The notes under the pieces were generated by a model. The model was given only the letters and a program-made list of their open reading frames with translations. It did not search any database and had not been told where the DNA came from. Positions 15,131 through 22,370 of a stretch of DNA of 28,009 bases are shown here, piece by piece (the stretch's first letter is position 1; each line of letters starts with the position of its first letter). Origin of the DNA: an uncultured Verrucomicrobiota bacterium (GTDB taxonomy: Bacteria > Verrucomicrobiota > Kiritimatiellia > CAIVKH01); contig CALKUH010000007.1 of NCBI GenBank assembly GCA_937996795.1, positions 1 through 28,009 of the forward strand. Reading direction: 5' to 3'. Both the position numbers and the translations under genes were made by a program.

Positions 15131-15742
15131 ATGACCACTGCATCTTCGTCCGGAGTCCCCCGCCGTTATATGCTGGTGGCCTTCGCGCTCGCGCTGCTCG
15201 CGGGGAGCCTGTGGAGCCTTCTGCGCCCGTCGCCTCCGCCCGAGCCACCCGCGGACACGAGCCTGTATGCCCGGCTTGGCGGCCAGGCGGCGGAAAAGAC
15301 GCTGACATTCGTGGAGCGCGGCGGTTCGGTGCTGGTCATCGAGCCTCGTCTTCACGGCCATGCCGCGCCGGCGATGGAGGCGATGATTCGCGCGTATGAA
15401 TCCGCCCTGCGCAAAGCCGGCGTGTCGATCGCGGCGCGCGAACGCGTCACGCTCCCGGGGCCGGCGAACGAGGTGCGGGAAGAACCCTGGACGTTGTCCG
15501 CCATGCGGGAGAAACATCCGAACGCCGCCGCGATCGCGAGTTTCGCCGGACCGCCGGTCCAGCCGGTGGCGCGCGGCGAGCGCCCTCCGATGCTCGTATT
15601 CTGCGCGGAGCCGGTGGATGCCCGCGCCTTGTTGCGACGCGGCGAGGCGGAGGTGGTCATTGCGCCCCGTCCGCCGGAAGGGACGACTCCGGGCGAAGCC
15701 TCTGACGCGTATGCGATGTTCACCGTTGGCGATCCGCAATAG
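15131..15742 (+). CDS. Membrane-anchored periplasmic protein of unknown function
   Basis: This 203-residue protein has a short cytoplasmic N-terminus, one hydrophobic helix (about 14-31, LVAFALALLAGSLWSLL), a Pro-rich linker (RPSPPPEPPA), and a soluble domain of about 165 residues predicted to face outward. The domain alternates hydrophobic strands and amphipathic helices (GGSVLVIEPR, MEAMIRAYESALRKAGV, RPPMLVFCAEPV, EAEVVIAPRPP), suggesting an alpha/beta fold. I do not recognise the family. GGAGAAA before the ATG, inside the end of the preceding permease gene, and 2-bp spacing make it a firm operon member. A role assisting the unusual transporter is inferred only from position. Confidence 0.75.
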   Translation: MTTASSSGVPRRYMLVAFALALLAGSLWSLLRPSPPPEPPADTSLYARLGGQAAEKTLTFVERGGSVLVIEPRLHGHAAPAMEAMIRAYESALRKAGVSIAARERVTLPGPANEVREEPWTLSAMREKHPNAAAIASFAGPPVQPVARGERPPMLVFCAEPVDARALLRRGEAEVVIAPRPPEGTTPGEASDAYAMFTVGDPQ

Positions 15743-15756
15743 ATCAAGGAAATGCG

Positions 15757-17154
15757 ATGAAGCTCGATCCACACACACCGACCCGCCTCTCCGCGCGACG
15801 CCCGCCGCTGGATCCCGCTTTCGAGCCCTTGTGGGCGCCGTTGCTCCGCTCCGCGCACCGACCGCGGGAGGAATCCGGCGTTGAATTCGCCCTCGCGCTC
15901 GAACGGGAACCGGGTCGGGTCAGCGTCTGGCGCGGCCGCGCCCCCGGCGCCCCGGATGGAACCTCGCCGGAGTCCGCGTCGTATCTGCGGCACCTCGTCA
16001 AACTGCTGCTGTGGATGCGCGGCGGCGCCACGGTGCAGGTCGCGGCGCCGGATGCACTGGTCCGCCGTATCGAGTCCTTTTTCGCGCCGGAAGGCCCGCT
16101 CGCGTTCGATGCCGGCCTCATGGCGCGCGCCTATGAACGTCCGTTTGCCGTGCGAGGCTGTGCGCCGGATGCACTTCCTGCGGACGCTGACAGCGGTGAA
16201 CGCATCGGCGGACATCTCGACGGATGCCGGATCGGTTTCGACCTCGGCGCGAGCGATTACAAGGTCGCCGCCGTGCGCGATGGCACGCCCGTGTTCAGCG
16301 CGGAGTATCGCTGGAACCCGGTCACCGAACCTGACCCTGATTATCATTACCGCTACCTGAACGAGGGCCTGCGGAAAGCCGCCGCGCACCTGCCGCGCGT
16401 GGATGCCATCGGGGGCAGCTCCGCCGGCATCATCGTGCAGAACCGGATCATGGTTGCGTCGCTCTTCCGGGCCGTGCCGGCGGACCGTTTCGAGCGCGAC
16501 GTTAAACCGCTCTTCGCGCGACTCCAGCGCGAATGGGGCGTCCCGCTCGCCGTCGCCAATGACGGCGACGTCACCGCGCTGGCGGGCGCACTCTCGCTGG
16601 AACGCAACGGCATCCTTGGCATTGCGATGGGTTCGAGCGAGGCCGCCGGCTACGTGGACCGGCAGGGCCGCATACTCGGATGGCTCAACGAACTGGCGTT
16701 CGCCCCGGTGGACGCGCGGCCCGATGCGCCGAAGGACGAGTGGTCCGGCGCGCCCGGCGTCGGCGCGCAGTATTTCTCGCAGCAGGCCGTCAACCGGCTC
16801 CTGTCCGCCGCCGGCATCGAACTGCCCGCCGGCATGGCCGTTCCCGAGCGGCTCGTCGAGGTGCAGCGGCTCGCCGCCGCGGGCGACCCGCGCGCCGAGC
16901 GCATCTTCGCGAGCATCGGCTGCTACCTGGGCCACACGCTGCCGCTGTATCGCCTGTTCTACGATTTTGGTGACGTGCTGGTCCTCGGCCGCGTCACGTC
17001 CGGACGCGGCGGGGAAATCCTCATTGAAGAGGCGCATCGTGTGCTCGCCGAGCTGTATGGTGATGCGGAGCCCCCGTTCCGTATCCAGGTGCCCGATGAA
17101 AAATCACGCCGCGTCGGCCAGGCGGTCGCCGCCGCCAGCCTGCCTGCGGTATAG
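15757..17154 (+). CDS. ROK-like sugar kinase-fold protein with N-terminal extension
   Basis: This 465-residue protein has its ROK/hexokinase-type actin-like fold in residues about 157-465: GFDLGASDYKVAAV (phosphate-1 motif), IGGSSAGIIV, and AVANDGDVTALAG containing the likely catalytic Asp (269 or 271), followed by ILGIAMGSSEAAGYV. The ROK zinc motif CxCGxxGC is missing. An N-terminal extension of about 155 residues has no recognised domain. An AAGGA site lies a few bases before ATG 15757. The downstream deacetylase and NagB suggest it phosphorylates glucosamine or N-acetylglucosamine, which would supply the GlcN-6-P required by NagB. It could instead be a non-enzymatic sugar sensor; no DNA-binding domain is seen. 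Confidence 0.75.
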   Translation: MKLDPHTPTRLSARRPPLDPAFEPLWAPLLRSAHRPREESGVEFALALEREPGRVSVWRGRAPGAPDGTSPESASYLRHLVKLLLWMRGGATVQVAAPDALVRRIESFFAPEGPLAFDAGLMARAYERPFAVRGCAPDALPADADSGERIGGHLDGCRIGFDLGASDYKVAAVRDGTPVFSAEYRWNPVTEPDPDYHYRYLNEGLRKAAAHLPRVDAIGGSSAGIIVQNRIMVASLFRAVPADRFERDVKPLFARLQREWGVPLAVANDGDVTALAGALSLERNGILGIAMGSSEAAGYVDRQGRILGWLNELAFAPVDARPDAPKDEWSGAPGVGAQYFSQQAVNRLLSAAGIELPAGMAVPERLVEVQRLAAAGDPRAERIFASIGCYLGHTLPLYRLFYDFGDVLVLGRVTSGRGGEILIEEAHRVLAELYGDAEPPFRIQVPDEKSRRVGQAVAAASLPAV

Positions 17155-17161
17155 TACTCCC

Positions 17162-18022
17162 ATGCGACATCCCTACCAACGCTGGATCCAACAGGTGCTC
17201 AAGACCCAGACCCGCGGCGCGGCGCTGCCGCTCGGCGGCTTTGCGCCCCTGCGGAAACCGAAACCGAAGAAGCGCACGCCCAAGGTCTTCATCTTCTCCC
17301 CGCACCCCGACGACGAGTGCATCATCGGCAGCCTCGCCCTGCGCCTGCTGCGCGAGCAGCGCATGCCCGTCACCAACGTCGCCGTCACCCTCGGCAGCCG
17401 CAAGGACCGCCAAGCCGCGCGCTGGAACGAACTGCAGCAAGCCTGCTCGTTCCTCGGCTTCGAGCTCTTGTCCACCGGCCCCTGCGGACTTGAAGGGGTG
17501 AACCTCAAGACCCGCACCGCGCAGCCCGACGCGTGGTCCGCGTCCGTCGCCGTCATCGCCAGCCTGCTGCGCGAACACCGGCCCGGCATCCTGCTCGTTC
17601 CGCACGCGGCCGACTGGAACAGCTCCCACATCGGCACGCACCACCTTGTGATGGACGCGCTGCGCCAGATCGCCGGCTATCAGCCCGCGGTCGTCGAGAC
17701 CGAGTTCTGGGGCGCGATGGCACAGCCGAACCTGATGGTCGAGATCAACGCGCGCGACCTCGGCGATCTGGTCGCCGCGCTCTCGTTCCACGTCGGCGAG
17801 GTCCAGCGCAACCCGTATCACCTGCGGCTGCCCGCGTGGATGCAGGACAACGTGCGGCGCGGCGGCGAAGTGGTCGGCGGACAGGGCGGCGCGGCGCCGG
17901 CGTTCGCCTTCGCGACGCTCTACCGGTTGAGCCGCTGGACCGGCACGGAACTGCAACCCGCCTACGAGGGCGGGCGCGTGGTGGCGGGGTCGGACGATCT
18001 GTCGGCGTTGTTTGGAGCCTGA
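17162..18022 (+). CDS. PIG-L/LmbE-family N-acetylglucosamine-type deacetylase
   Basis: This 286-residue PIG-L family protein carries the zinc motif FSPHPDDECIIGS (His48, Asp51) and a second metal/catalytic segment HAADWNSSHIGTHHLV (His148 to His161, one of the last His pair a likely zinc ligand). The family removes N-acetyl groups from GlcNAc-containing molecules; BshB, MshB and archaeal chitin-pathway deacetylases are examples. There is no signal peptide; the basic N-terminus (RKPKPKKR) precedes the first strand. It lies 7 bp after the ROK-like gene and 2 bp before nagB, and no nagA is present. It is therefore a good candidate to supply the deacetylation step of GlcNAc catabolism, acting on GlcNAc, GlcNAc-6-P or an oligosaccharide. 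Substrate assignment is inference. Confidence 0.88.
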   Translation: MRHPYQRWIQQVLKTQTRGAALPLGGFAPLRKPKPKKRTPKVFIFSPHPDDECIIGSLALRLLREQRMPVTNVAVTLGSRKDRQAARWNELQQACSFLGFELLSTGPCGLEGVNLKTRTAQPDAWSASVAVIASLLREHRPGILLVPHAADWNSSHIGTHHLVMDALRQIAGYQPAVVETEFWGAMAQPNLMVEINARDLGDLVAALSFHVGEVQRNPYHLRLPAWMQDNVRRGGEVVGGQGGAAPAFAFATLYRLSRWTGTELQPAYEGGRVVAGSDDLSALFGA

Positions 18023-18024
18023 AC

Positions 18025-18831
18025 ATGGAAGTGATCATCCAACCCGACGCGGATACCGCCGCGCGACTGGCGGCGCTGCTGATGGCGGACCAGCTGCGCC
18101 AGAAGCCGGACACGGTGTTCGGCCTGGCGACGGGCCGCACGATGGAGCGGGTTTACGCGCAGTTGGCGCGCCTGCACCGGGAGGCGGGCCTCGACTTTTC
18201 CGCGTGCCGGACGTTCAACCTCGACGAGTACATCGGCATCCCGCCGGAGGACCCGCATTCCTACCGGTACTACATGAACGAGCACCTGTTCAGCCGGGTG
18301 AACATCCCGATGGCGCAGACGTACCTGCCCGACGGGGTGGCGGCGGACATCAAGGCGGCGTGCCGCGCGTATGAGCGGGCGATCGCGGCGTGCGGGGGGA
18401 TCGATCTGCAGTTGCTGGGCATCGGGGTGTCGGGCCACATCGGGTTCAACGAGCCGCTCTCGGCGATCCGCTCGCGCACGCGCGACAAGGCGCTGACGCC
18501 GGCGACGCTCAAGCAGAACGCGCCGATGTTCGGCGGGGACATCGGCCGGATGCCGCGCCGCGCGATCACGATGGGGGTGGGCACGATCCTGGAGGCGCGG
18601 CGGCTGGTGGTGCTGGTGACGGGGTCGGAGAAGGCGGACATCCTCGCCCGCGCGGTGGAGGGCCCGATCACGTCGATGGTCTCCGCCTCCGCGATCCAGT
18701 TGCACGAGAGCTGTGTGGTCATCGCCGACGAAGCCGCCGCGATGCATCTCGACGGCACCGACTACTACCGCTGGATCTACGAGAACGAGCCGGAGTGGAC
18801 GGCGTTCCGATCGCAGTTGGCCCGCGCCTGA
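18025..18831 (+). CDS. nagB: Glucosamine-6-phosphate deaminase
   Basis: This 268-residue protein has the NagB family hallmarks: FGLATGRTMERVY for phosphate binding, CRTFNLDEYIG with the catalytic Asp67, and GIGVSGHIGFNEP with His138 and Glu143 of the ring-opening triad. The residue matching Asp141 of the E. coli enzyme (NDGH) is Ser136 here (VSGH); other family members have Asn or Thr there. It converts glucosamine-6-phosphate to fructose-6-phosphate and ammonia in the cytoplasm. GGAG nine bases upstream and a 2-bp gap after the deacetylase stop support ATG 18025 and coupled translation. It is the last gene of the transporter operon and converges on the mutarotase-like gene. Confidence 0.93.
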   Translation: MEVIIQPDADTAARLAALLMADQLRQKPDTVFGLATGRTMERVYAQLARLHREAGLDFSACRTFNLDEYIGIPPEDPHSYRYYMNEHLFSRVNIPMAQTYLPDGVAADIKAACRAYERAIAACGGIDLQLLGIGVSGHIGFNEPLSAIRSRTRDKALTPATLKQNAPMFGGDIGRMPRRAITMGVGTILEARRLVVLVTGSEKADILARAVEGPITSMVSASAIQLHESCVVIADEAAAMHLDGTDYYRWIYENEPEWTAFRSQLARA

Positions 18832-18838
18832 TACCAGA

Positions 18839-18856
18839 CGCCATGAAGGCGGTTTT
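18839..18856 (+). terminator. Weak intrinsic terminator candidate after nagB
   Basis: CGCC-ATGAA-GGCG forms a short 4-bp stem followed by GTTTT, a few bases after the nagB stop. The stem is short for an intrinsic terminator, and the larger repeat just downstream may do the job instead. Confidence 0.3.
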
Positions 18857-18863
18857 GCATCAT

Positions 18864-18930
18864 CTGTAGCCGCGTTCGCTGAACGCGGAGTCTTGGTACT
18901 GGATGCCGCGACCAGCGGTCGCGGCTACAG
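18864..18930. repeat. REP-like double-hairpin repeat, copy B (67 bp)
   Basis: It has the same perfect 11-bp ends as copy A (CTGTAGCCGCG and CGCGGCTACAG). The left hairpin is CGCGTTC-GCT-GAACGCG (7-bp stem) and the right one CCGCGACC-AGC-GGTCGCGG (8-bp stem), joined by a short unique spacer. It lies between convergent nagB and the mutarotase-like gene. Its right end supplies the last Leu codon and the TAG stop of the latter gene. Confidence 0.8.
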
Positions 18931-20082
18931 AAGCTGACCGTCGTGGAGGAACGCGTGGCGAACCGGCACCTCCACCAGCGCCCCGGAGTCGGCTACAAAT
19001 GTCACCCGGTCCTTGCCGAAGAGGGCCTTGCGGACCCGGTCAAACGCACGGGGAACGCGCGCCACGCCCTGGATGTAGCGAATGCTGGTCGGCCGCCGGG
19101 GGTCCAGGGCGATGCTGGTTGGAATCCCGAGGGCGGTTAATGCGTTGGGCCGAACCGATGATCCGAGGCCTTCGCCGTGGTAGGCGCAGACCTCTTCGAG
19201 CCCGATGCAGCAGTTCCGTCCGTTCCACGGCGAATTGTGCCGTCCGCAATTCTCCATCCACATCGTGGTGGTCGGTAACACGGACGGATCCTTGAGCGAG
19301 AACCAGAGATAGCCGGATTCTGAAGCCACGGCGCACGTCCACGCGGGGACGCGTGATGCGGCCGCGTACACGCTCAGGATATCCACGAAGCCCTCGCGCG
19401 CCGGGAACACCGAACAATCCGCGGTGGGTTCGTCCCGCCAGATCGTGGGCACCCGTTTAAGCCGGGAGAACCGCGCGCCGCTCGCGAGCGCATAATACTC
19501 GCCCGCGCACGTATGAGCCGGCGCGCGGGGCGCCGTGTATCCGAAGCGGATCGGCGAGGTGCTGATGCGCAGCGCGCCGCGTGGGGGAGGGGCAAGCGTC
19601 GCATGGTGCCCGAGCGGCATCCGGCCCCGGTAGCCCTCCAGCGTATGCTGGGAATACACAACGCTTTCGCCATCGCGCAACGCCAGCCGTTTGGTGATCC
19701 GGCCCGGGCGCACGCGTGTGTCCATGGTGGCGGAAAGCTCGATGACGGCGTTCTTCCGGCTCATCTGCGGACGGGTCCAGCGCGCGTAGGCGGGTTCGCC
19801 GTGCACCCGATGGCGCTCGCCTTTCCACGTGGGATTCATTCCGAAGGGAAAACAGAAGAAATCGCCGCGCAGTTTCCGCAGCACCGGTTCGTCGGGTTCG
19901 CCGGGCTCCTCCTGCCAGGGGCTGATGTAGTAGGGCTGGATGGGGCGGCGAGAATCCGGGAAGAACACCACCGGGGCCATGTGCCCGCCCTCCATCGTCA
20001 TGTGGAGCGTAACCGTGTCGGAGGAAAGAACCAGCTCGTCGTTCCGCAAGGCGGGCTGACGTGTCGTGTGGCGCGTGGTCAT
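18925..20082 (-). CDS. Aldose 1-epimerase (galactose mutarotase)-like protein
   Basis: This 385-residue cytoplasmic protein resembles the mutarotase superfamily of beta-sandwich sugar enzymes: GGHMAPVVFFP early, GDFFCFPFG followed by HRVHGEPAYARW (His94 in a conserved HGE context), and MPLGHHATLAPP (His159/His160). These are plausible counterparts of the two catalytic His residues of aldose 1-epimerase. The match is by pattern only, and the true substrate may be another sugar. GGAGG five bases before ATG 20082 supports the start, and the upstream secreted-protein gene ends 14 bp earlier. It is the last gene of the minus-strand operon. Its final Leu codon and TAG lie inside repeat copy B, so the C-terminus may have been set by repeat insertion. 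Confidence 0.65.
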   Translation of the reverse strand: MTTRHTTRQPALRNDELVLSSDTVTLHMTMEGGHMAPVVFFPDSRRPIQPYYISPWQEEPGEPDEPVLRKLRGDFFCFPFGMNPTWKGERHRVHGEPAYARWTRPQMSRKNAVIELSATMDTRVRPGRITKRLALRDGESVVYSQHTLEGYRGRMPLGHHATLAPPPRGALRISTSPIRFGYTAPRAPAHTCAGEYYALASGARFSRLKRVPTIWRDEPTADCSVFPAREGFVDILSVYAAASRVPAWTCAVASESGYLWFSLKDPSVLPTTTMWMENCGRHNSPWNGRNCCIGLEEVCAYHGEGLGSSVRPNALTALGIPTSIALDPRRPTSIRYIQGVARVPRAFDRVRKALFGKDRVTFVADSGALVEVPVRHAFLHDGQLL

Positions 20083-20096
20083 GGCAACCTCCGTGT

Positions 20097-22316
20097 TCAG
20101 CGCACCAGGATCCAGTCGAACTTCGCATCAGCGGGCGCGGGCTGCTCGAAGCGGGCGGTGAAGCCGGACGGCGTCTTCTCCGTAGTGACGGCGGTGAACC
20201 ACGACGGCTGCACGTGCAGTGCATACGCCGCGTCCGCCTCGGGCTGCGGGAACTGCACCGCGTGCTCGGTCCGGTTCTCGCGCACCGCCACGCCGATGCC
20301 GCGCAGGTTGCGCGCGGGCAGCGCGCCCGCGCTGATGCCGCCCGCCGCGGACACGTTGAGCGCGTCCACCGACGTCGCGCCGCCGACGAGCGCAAAGCCG
20401 CCCCGCTCCGGGTCCACCGTCAACCGGTGCGTCGGGAATCCCTTCACATTCCACATCATCGGCTGCGGTTTCCCGTGGCGCTGGACGAAGTGGATGGCGG
20501 CGTCCTGTGTGTCGCCGGCGAACCGCAGGCCCACCCGAGTCGCTGTCAGGATGTTCAAGCCATGGAGGAAGTACGGGTTCCGGTCCTTCTGGTCTGCCAG
20601 CGCCTTCTCAAGCGAGGGCTCGCCCGCGACGGTGAACGCCGAGTGCACCGCGACGCGCCCGATGTTGACCGCTTGCACCGAGGAATCCTCGATCGTGCTG
20701 GGGACGTAGTTGAAGTGGCGGATTCGCATCCCGCTTACGTTCCACGGGTCGCTGCCGATGGCCTGCGCGATCGGGTCGCCCGGCTGGAAATCGAACACCG
20801 TGCCGTTGTCGGGCGACGGGGCGAGGAGCAGCGTGCGCGGATACGTCTTCTCCGCGTAGCCGCCCGACGCCAGCGTTTCCTTCCATCCACGCGAGACGTC
20901 CGCCACCTGCGCGCCGGGCGCGATGATGTACTTCAGCGGGCGTTCATGGCCCTTCCACGTCATGTTCCCGCGGTCGTAGAGCGTCGGCGCCGCGTCGTGC
21001 CGCGCCCACCAGCGCGTGCGCTCGATGTACAGGCGTTTCGTGCCGTCCGGCCGGTCCTCGACATTCATGATCTGGTACCAGCGATGGATACGGATGTCGG
21101 GCGCGGCGGTGTACCCCGCGTCGGGATCGTTCGCCGGGTCCAGGTATTCGCCGGGCTCGTCGATCGCGAAGAAGCGGCCGATCACCTCGCGCGTCCAGCC
21201 GCAATCCTTGCTCCCGATGATCGCGCCGTTGTGATGCACGTCGGCTTTGTTCGTCGCCGGCATCCACGGATCGGGATACCCCGGCGCGACGATGTGCACG
21301 TTGCCCGCGGTCACCCATTTGGACGTGTTGAAGTTGATGAGGGGCCGACTGGTGCCCAGTGTGTGAATGCGGGCCGGCCCATGCTCGAACACCAGCTCGC
21401 CCGTCGCCGGGTTCATTGAAACGACCTTGCTGCGGAAGGGGCGCAGGTCGTTGTAGATGTCCGACGCATAGGTCAGCCCGCCCTCGTCGCCCGCGCCGGA
21501 CATCACGTTGCCCATTGTGCGGGAATGCGCGGCGATCACGAAGCTGTCGCCCTGTCCATAGTTGTAGCGCGCGACGTTCAGGCCCATGGACTGGTTGTCC
21601 GACTGGGAGTGGTCCACCAGTGTCAGCGAGTTGACCACATGCTTGTTGTAGAACAGCGCCTCCGCCGGGTGATCGTGTTTGAGGTCCATCACCACGTAGG
21701 GCAGGCCGCGCGCCTTGTCCCAACCCATTGCCTTGATGGGACCGCGGTCGACTGGTTCCCCGTACCCGCGCGGAACGCCCGACACGACGAAGTGCGTGCC
21801 GACGGCGAGCCCGCGCTGGCTCGGCAGGTAAATGCGTACATCGTTGCCCGCCTTTACGGCGTCCACGATGGGCTGGTCGTACGACGCCGTGCCGCCGGCG
21901 ATGCGCGTGTCGATTGTCTCGGTGGAGTGAACGCCGAAGGTCATGTCGATCGGTTCCGTCACGCTGCGGATGACCTGGCGCGGCGTCCACGCCGCGCCGT
22001 CGGCCTGCCCGTTGCCCGGCACGTACACCTTTTCGACGCCGAACCGGCGATCCACCACCGTCACGGTGGGCGAGCCGCGCTTCGTCGAGGAGGGCGCCGG
22101 ATTCCGCGCCACCCAGTCCGCCGCCACGCGTCCGTCCACGTGGAGGAATCCGCCGCCTTCCGCGATCACGCGCGCGACCGCCGCAGTCAGCGTGGCCTCC
22201 ACCTCCGCCGGCGTTCCCACGGGGCCGAGATCGGCCAGCGAATAGTCAACGGCGCTGGCGCGGCTCGCGAGCAGCAGCACCAACGCGAGGCGGACAACCG
22301 GATGAATGCGCGACAT
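20097..22316 (-). CDS. Secreted protein of unknown function, 739 residues
   Basis: A clear signal peptide (MSRIHPVVRLALVLLLASRA, cleavage predicted after ASA near residue 22) precedes a large soluble domain rich in Trp, His, Asp and Asn (for example HSQSDNQSMGLNVARYNYG, MSGAGDEGGLTYASDIYND, NKADVHHNGAIIGSKDCGW). The last 55 or so residues follow a pattern seen at the ends of many PVC secreted proteins: YALHVQPSWFTAV, then KTPSGFTARF and FDWILVR. I do not recognise the main domain. Conserved-looking His and Asp clusters could bind metal or sugar. AGGAG eight bases upstream supports ATG 22316. It is the only exported product of the four-gene minus-strand operon, so it may act on, or bind, the glycan outside the cytoplasm; this is inference. 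Confidence 0.75.
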   Translation of the reverse strand: MSRIHPVVRLALVLLLASRASAVDYSLADLGPVGTPAEVEATLTAAVARVIAEGGGFLHVDGRVAADWVARNPAPSSTKRGSPTVTVVDRRFGVEKVYVPGNGQADGAAWTPRQVIRSVTEPIDMTFGVHSTETIDTRIAGGTASYDQPIVDAVKAGNDVRIYLPSQRGLAVGTHFVVSGVPRGYGEPVDRGPIKAMGWDKARGLPYVVMDLKHDHPAEALFYNKHVVNSLTLVDHSQSDNQSMGLNVARYNYGQGDSFVIAAHSRTMGNVMSGAGDEGGLTYASDIYNDLRPFRSKVVSMNPATGELVFEHGPARIHTLGTSRPLINFNTSKWVTAGNVHIVAPGYPDPWMPATNKADVHHNGAIIGSKDCGWTREVIGRFFAIDEPGEYLDPANDPDAGYTAAPDIRIHRWYQIMNVEDRPDGTKRLYIERTRWWARHDAAPTLYDRGNMTWKGHERPLKYIIAPGAQVADVSRGWKETLASGGYAEKTYPRTLLLAPSPDNGTVFDFQPGDPIAQAIGSDPWNVSGMRIRHFNYVPSTIEDSSVQAVNIGRVAVHSAFTVAGEPSLEKALADQKDRNPYFLHGLNILTATRVGLRFAGDTQDAAIHFVQRHGKPQPMMWNVKGFPTHRLTVDPERGGFALVGGATSVDALNVSAAGGISAGALPARNLRGIGVAVRENRTEHAVQFPQPEADAAYALHVQPSWFTAVTTEKTPSGFTARFEQPAPADAKFDWILVR

Positions 22317-22370
22317 GGTGGGGCTCCTCTCGGCGGTGCGAATCGAGTGCTGTTGTTTTCGAAAAGATTC

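Noticed and set aside
12807..15308. Long open frame antisense to the permease genes
   Set aside because: It runs across several well-supported plus-strand genes and has low-complexity Arg/Glu/Gln composition, so it is a shadow of GC-rich coding sequence.
18367..18374. CGTATGAG half-site of the palindrome inside nagB (a similar one is near 19511)
   Set aside because: Only one half matches, and it lies within coding sequence; such 8-mers are expected by chance from common codons.
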